Origin: Paramacrobiotus metropolitanus
Taxonomy: Eukaryota; Tardigrada; Eutardigrada; Parachela; Macrobiotidae
NCBI RefSeq assembly: GCF_019649055.1
Contig: NW_026570285.1
Location: 1 to 64,000, forward strand
Direction of reading: 5' to 3'
Length of the DNA: 64,000 nt
Part shown: positions 59,656 to 64,000 of the stretch, one piece after another
Layout: each line of letters opens with the position of its first letter
Position numbering within the stretch: position 1 is the stretch's first letter
The notes under the pieces: generated by a model
Told to the model about the DNA's origin: nothing
The model's input: only the letters and a program-made list of their open reading frames with translations
Database searches by the model: none
Program-made: the position numbers and the translations under genes

Positions 59656-61153
59656 TCGGTGAAAGCGCACCATGGTTCGGGACAAAACGGGAAAAACGAA
59701 GGGAGGAATCTGATTCTGTTTGTCGTAATTGGAAAAATAGCGACAAAAGTGCTACCATTAAACTAAAAAAGCGCGGAATGTGACTCTATATAACTCTACG
59801 AAGTGTTATAGCCATTAGTAAACGGAAATATGCATGCAATGGTTCTCACCATTGCCGGCATTGTCGCTTGCCCAGCGGTTACATCATGGATAATTTTGGA
59901 TCTATCTGCGGATACGTTTGTGACGACTGACTTGTATCTACAAAGTACTGCTGGCTTTTGTACGTAGTGCAATACACGAGCCCGGTTAACTACTTCCGTA
60001 AGTTATCTTAAAAAGCAAAATGCGATGCATCCATGAATGGTACCGATTCACGGCACCTTACGTATTCATGCAGCCTAATTTAGAACATGTAACAACGATC
60101 TCAGGTAGTTATTATGACACCTTTTCTGCCTCGTCGCAAACTTTTTGTAATGCGGGTTATAAACAATGTAAGGTCAAAACATTTCGGCCAACTTTACATG
60201 AAATCGTCACAAATAGAAAATGTAAACAATAAATGACGACAAATCAATGTAACCAGCATGATCATCGAAAGACACAATTGTCGATTATTATAATTTGACT
60301 AAATTTCTATTCGAATTACCAGTACGCTGCATACGTGGTTCATTTTGAAATTAGACATACAGAGTAAGTATTTTGTTTTCTTGTGGTTATCCCATATTGT
60401 TGTAAAGACAGTTGTAGTTTGTTGTTGTTCCCTCAGACGGAATCGGCGACACTAGTTGTAAATCTTCGTCTTACACATCGGCAGTCCACTGGCCACTGTC
60501 CACTACAAATACTGGGCCACTTCCACGTATTCCTCGCCACGACACGCAACGCCTCGGCCGCGGCTAAAAGTAGTTGTTGCGCGTGGGATCGATAATTAAG
60601 TACCTCTACATTGAAATAATTACCTTATAGGCGAAAAATCCCTTTGCAAACTTTTTATTGCTTGTACTCGTTGAATAATTTAAGGAGGAATAACGGACAG
60701 CGGCTTGCTTGAATTGTGTTTGCTTGCTTGAATTTCGTTTACGGCTTGCCTTCCCTTTCATTTACGAAAAATTAGCAACCCCGGGACACCAACTGGTGAA
60801 ACACGGCATGCTAAAAAGCGACTTCGTTACCAATTGTCCATTAAAAGATGAAATTTTTTGCATAATTCCAGTTTACTGACTATTTTCCACTATTAGAGAA
60901 ACCTGGTATCCAGCTGCTGCGGTAAGTTTATTCATAGTCTGTTTTAATAAATGGCTTATGTATTTCTCTATCGGACACTTTTTCGAATCCGTTAGCGAGA
61001 TCCGGCAAAGGTAACGCTTGGAAGATAAGAGGCGTGCATAAATTTACGGTTAAACGTTTTTGCGATAGTTTGGCACCTGTCGGCAGTCGCCACCTCAGTC
61101 TCTGTACTCGTAACCACAGCAAAAACATCAAGTCAGCTGCTTACACTGAGAAA
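59656..61153. other. Intergenic between the two protease homologues
   Basis: No gene supported. The last 150 bases resemble the 5' flank of gene 1, consistent with tandem duplication including the promoter. Confidence 0.45.
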
Positions 61154-63759
61154 ATGCGATGCGTGTATTCTTCTCTAATCTTTTTACTTCTCACTATACA
61201 CGAATGCCATTCGGCTATCCGGCGAAACATATCCCGCGACGACTGGGACGCGGCTTTCCAAGATTTCTTTGGCGTTCAACACGCGTTTGATAAGATTCAG
61301 TCAACCAGTTTTACGAATGACAATCGTGTATCCAGGGAGAAACATGCTTTTAAAGCAGATGTTCCAAAAGCTTGCCGGCATGTAGGAATCGATCCTGATC
61401 CATTTGGTTTGCTGCCGCAATTCCAGGACGGAAAGCTAAATGCTGAAAAATTAGCAGACAAAAGAAAATCGAAGAAAGTGCACCGTACAGGGAATTTGCC
61501 CCCGGACATACCTTCTGATTTCAAACTTAACGGTGGCCGAAATACCAGTACATCGATTGTTTGCTGGCAGGTGAATATTAAGAATAGCCAATATTCCAGC
61601 AGCTAAAGCATCGCCTTTTTATTGCAAGGCTTTTTAAAAATTAGATGAACTAATGACTTTGAATGAATAAAAAAAATAAAATAAAAAAAAATAAAAAAAA
61701 TTTTGAATAAAAAAAATTTTGCAGGTCCTTATTGTCGCACACACACTGGACGGCCAACGACAGACGTGTGGCGGAGTGATTATCGGCAGTCGAACAGTTC
61801 TCACCACGGCCGGCTGTTTAGTGGACAGTATTACAAGGTTTGAATAATTTCAAAACGCAGTTTTGTGGTTTATTTATTACCGGAATTTTTTCCAGGTTGG
61901 GCCTGCCATTGGACAACATCCAGGTCATCGTGGGTGCTCTCGACAGCAACGCACCGGCATCTAATGCCGATGATTTTATCGAATGTGCTGAGACGTTCAA
62001 TGTATCAACGTACATATTCCACCCGGATTATGACGACGCGCTAGCCAACAACGATATCGCCATCGTCACAGTGGCGTCGCCGATCGACGTGGACCACAAG
62101 CCGTGCGTCTGCGTTCTGTGTTTTAGCAGCCGACAGCCCAGTGTGGGCGAGACCTGTGCCATTACTGGATACGGTGCTAACGGTATGTGGTATGGTATCG
62201 GAATTACTGGAAGAGTAAAGATCTTATTAAATTATATTTAACTGCAGAGCTTACTGAAGAGCTTGCGAGTACGCTTTTTCGGCCTTTCTAACCGTTTCTG
62301 TTTAATAAATGGCCGTAAAATATTTTATGTCTCAATATGTGCAAGGCGAGCTTCGCTCAACAAACATGATCAAATGAAGAATTTGTCCCAATTAACATGG
62401 GAAGGGACCGTGCACAATACACTCATTGCATTACCACGCATAATCTCCAAACTTAAACGCTGAAACAGAAAACAAGTAGAGCGACTCTCACCCGTCCTTA
62501 AAAACAACTTCTTACCGATCTCCTTTAACGTTACAATGCCGGTCTCACACCAAGTGCCAAAAGTCTCACATGCAAAGGCGACAAAATTACAGCGATCAGT
62601 AAGCGACTTGTATTTTCCAATCTTCTCCCGGCATGCCAGTTCGGCGGCAGCGCCAGCACACTTTTTATGTCTGCCGTAACTGAATCAACGTTTATTCGAC
62701 ACCGCATTTGGTAGTATATAATTCTCTTACATATTTTAAATCGGTAGGTAATGAGGTGAAGCCACTACAATGGGCAAATCAAGAGATTATCAAACAAGCC
62801 AATGACGATGTGACATGTCCGCGGTATTTAAAACCAAACGGAACACTGACCACAAACACAACGGAGTACATATGCACTCAAAGCCAGCCTGATGGATATC
62901 CTGGCCCTCGAGATGCCGGTGCGTATTTATAGCAAAGCGGCCAAGGCCTGAACATTTTCCTTGAGGAATTGAATTTTACAACAAGCGCTTGGTATAATCA
63001 ACTAGTAAGATACATGTTGCAGGTGGAGCACTGGTTTGTCTGGATCCTTCCAGCAATACGTACTACCTCGCCGGGATTTTGGCTTTTCCCATTATGACGG
63101 CAGCCAGAACGTGAATGTCGCACTGTATCTGTCGTGGATTTTAGAGAATTCCGTTCCAGGAGATATCACTGTACCGGGCTTGGGCAGTCCGCCTCCGAAT
63201 GTGACAACATCCATGCCTTCCACAACTTCCATGCTTACTACCACTACGGCGCCAGTGACGACAACGATACCACAGGACATTTCCGAGGCCTGTGGAATCC
63301 CTCGCAACGGGGGCGTGGATCCGTTCGGCATCCTGGGTTTACGAGAGAAAGCAGCATCCGGCATGGAGCATCTCGGGCGGTTACGGGCGACACGCCGGCG
63401 CCGCACTCGCGATGCAGGGGTCGAGCTGGAAGAGCGTATCATTGGTGGGACTGATTCGTCGCCGACGGTCGTGTGCTGGCAGGCGTTCGTGGTGGTCAAT
63501 CAAGGAAACGGGACAGAGGTTACTTGCGGTGGCGTTATTCTGGGGTCGTGGACCATCTTGACAGCAGCGTCGTGCATGGTGTACCCAAATGGAACAGCCA
63601 ATCGTGATCCATCAGTTTACACTGTTACCGTGGGCGCGTTGGACAACGATGCGCCGTTTAGCAACAGCAACGATTCGACTGGGTGTGCGCAAACGTTTTC
63701 CGTGCAAAAAGTCTTACCACATGAGGATTTCTATGCGGGAACATTCGATAACGATATCG
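61154..63759 (+). CDS. Double-domain serine protease homologue 2 (3' end outside window)
   Basis: Exons 61154-61570, 61725-61837, 61896-62182, 62748-62918 and 63023-63759, matching gene 1 in exon lengths (417, 113 and 287 for the first three). Signal peptide MRCVYSSLIFLLLTIHECHS. Domain 1: VLTTAGC (His to Gly), NNDIA (Asp kept), and RDAGGAL at the Ser site (no Ser). Linker Thr-rich (TTTTAPVTTTIP). Domain 2 begins RIIGG, with TAASC in place of TAAHC, and keeps DNDIG. Exon 5 lacks one base at TTTT 63084-63087, between ...AGILAF and the QNVNVALYLSW strand, so the frame breaks there; copy number of T in a homopolymer makes an assembly error likely. The remaining exons lie beyond 64000. Confidence 0.75.
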
Positions 63760-64000
63760 GTAATTCGTAAATCAATCTCGGATGCTTGTGCAGTATTTTC
63801 TAAAAGTAGCTAAACTGCTAAATTTTTAAATAGTAAATTTGTAGATGTTGTTTATCCCGTACCACTCATTTTCTACGGCACTAAGAAAAGACTTATTACT
63901 GTTTAAATCGGGCACCGAGGGGAGCCATCGTAGTTATCCTTATGGAAGGTCATCAGTATTCTACGAACGTAAACCTCAACCAATCACTGCAGGAATTCTC

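Noticed and set aside
1-64000. CRISPR arrays, rRNA genes, bacterial operons
   Set aside because: None seen; repeats present are of transposon, tandem-gene or hairpin type and gene structure is eukaryotic.

Overview
The window is eukaryotic: genes on the right are split by short GT-AG introns (about 50-500 bases), there are LINE, MITE and LTR-element sequences, and the domain architectures are animal ones (NIDO-AMOP-VWD-sushi, serine protease homologues). I infer an invertebrate, probably an ecdysozoan; a tardigrade is a guess I cannot prove from sequence.

Positions 1 to about 29314 are one giant Ty3/gypsy-type LTR retroelement read on the minus strand. Its 5' end lies at the right and its 3' end lies beyond base 1, so it exceeds 29 kb. 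In transcript order it has: a probable 5' LTR (28429-29314, TGTAACA/TGTTACA ends), an initiator-tRNA-Met-like primer binding site (28411-28428), a 1.3-kb leader, ORF0, gag (coiled coil, retrotransposon gag domain, RGG, CCHC knuckle), a separate protease ORF reached by a textbook -1 frameshift site (G GGA AAC plus pseudoknot), and RT-RNaseH-integrase in the same frame as protease behind one TAA. Then come a giant helical-repeat ORF (14723 to about 5052, broken at three homopolymers and one TGA), two further unknown ORFs, and at least 2.6 kb of 3' noncoding DNA. Strong splice acceptors precede the giant ORF and the small ORF after it.

The most striking feature is a family of about 30 short stem-loops spread over the element. 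The coding strand reads stem-ACANA-stem. Stems differ and compensate while the loop stays fixed, and all sit in one orientation, in coding and noncoding parts alike. Where they fall in one frame they force the peptide P-T-T-(K/E/Q)-V into unrelated proteins. They are densest at 26313-26798, just upstream of gag, and at 1635-1915. I propose they are dispersed RNA (or single-strand DNA) recognition sites, for example for Gag binding and packaging.

Positions 29315-36300 are a repeat-rich junk zone: LINE 3' ends, an inverted gene-fragment duplication, a perfect 58-bp palindrome, a decayed gene of an unrecognised family, an LRR-like gene fragment and a tRNA-like repeat. Positions 36982-48244 hold four tandem minus-strand copies of a secreted protein with a cysteine-dioxygenase-like cupin domain. 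Only copy C reads cleanly, and it has lost one metal-ligand histidine; copy D is a pseudogene interrupted by a 203-bp PIF/Harbinger-like MITE. Positions 49973-54599 hold a Mesh/SUSD2-like membrane protein gene. Positions 56302-63759+ hold two tandem genes for double-domain, catalytically dead serine protease homologues. One-base frame breaks in homopolymers recur across the window, so some breaks may be assembly errors.
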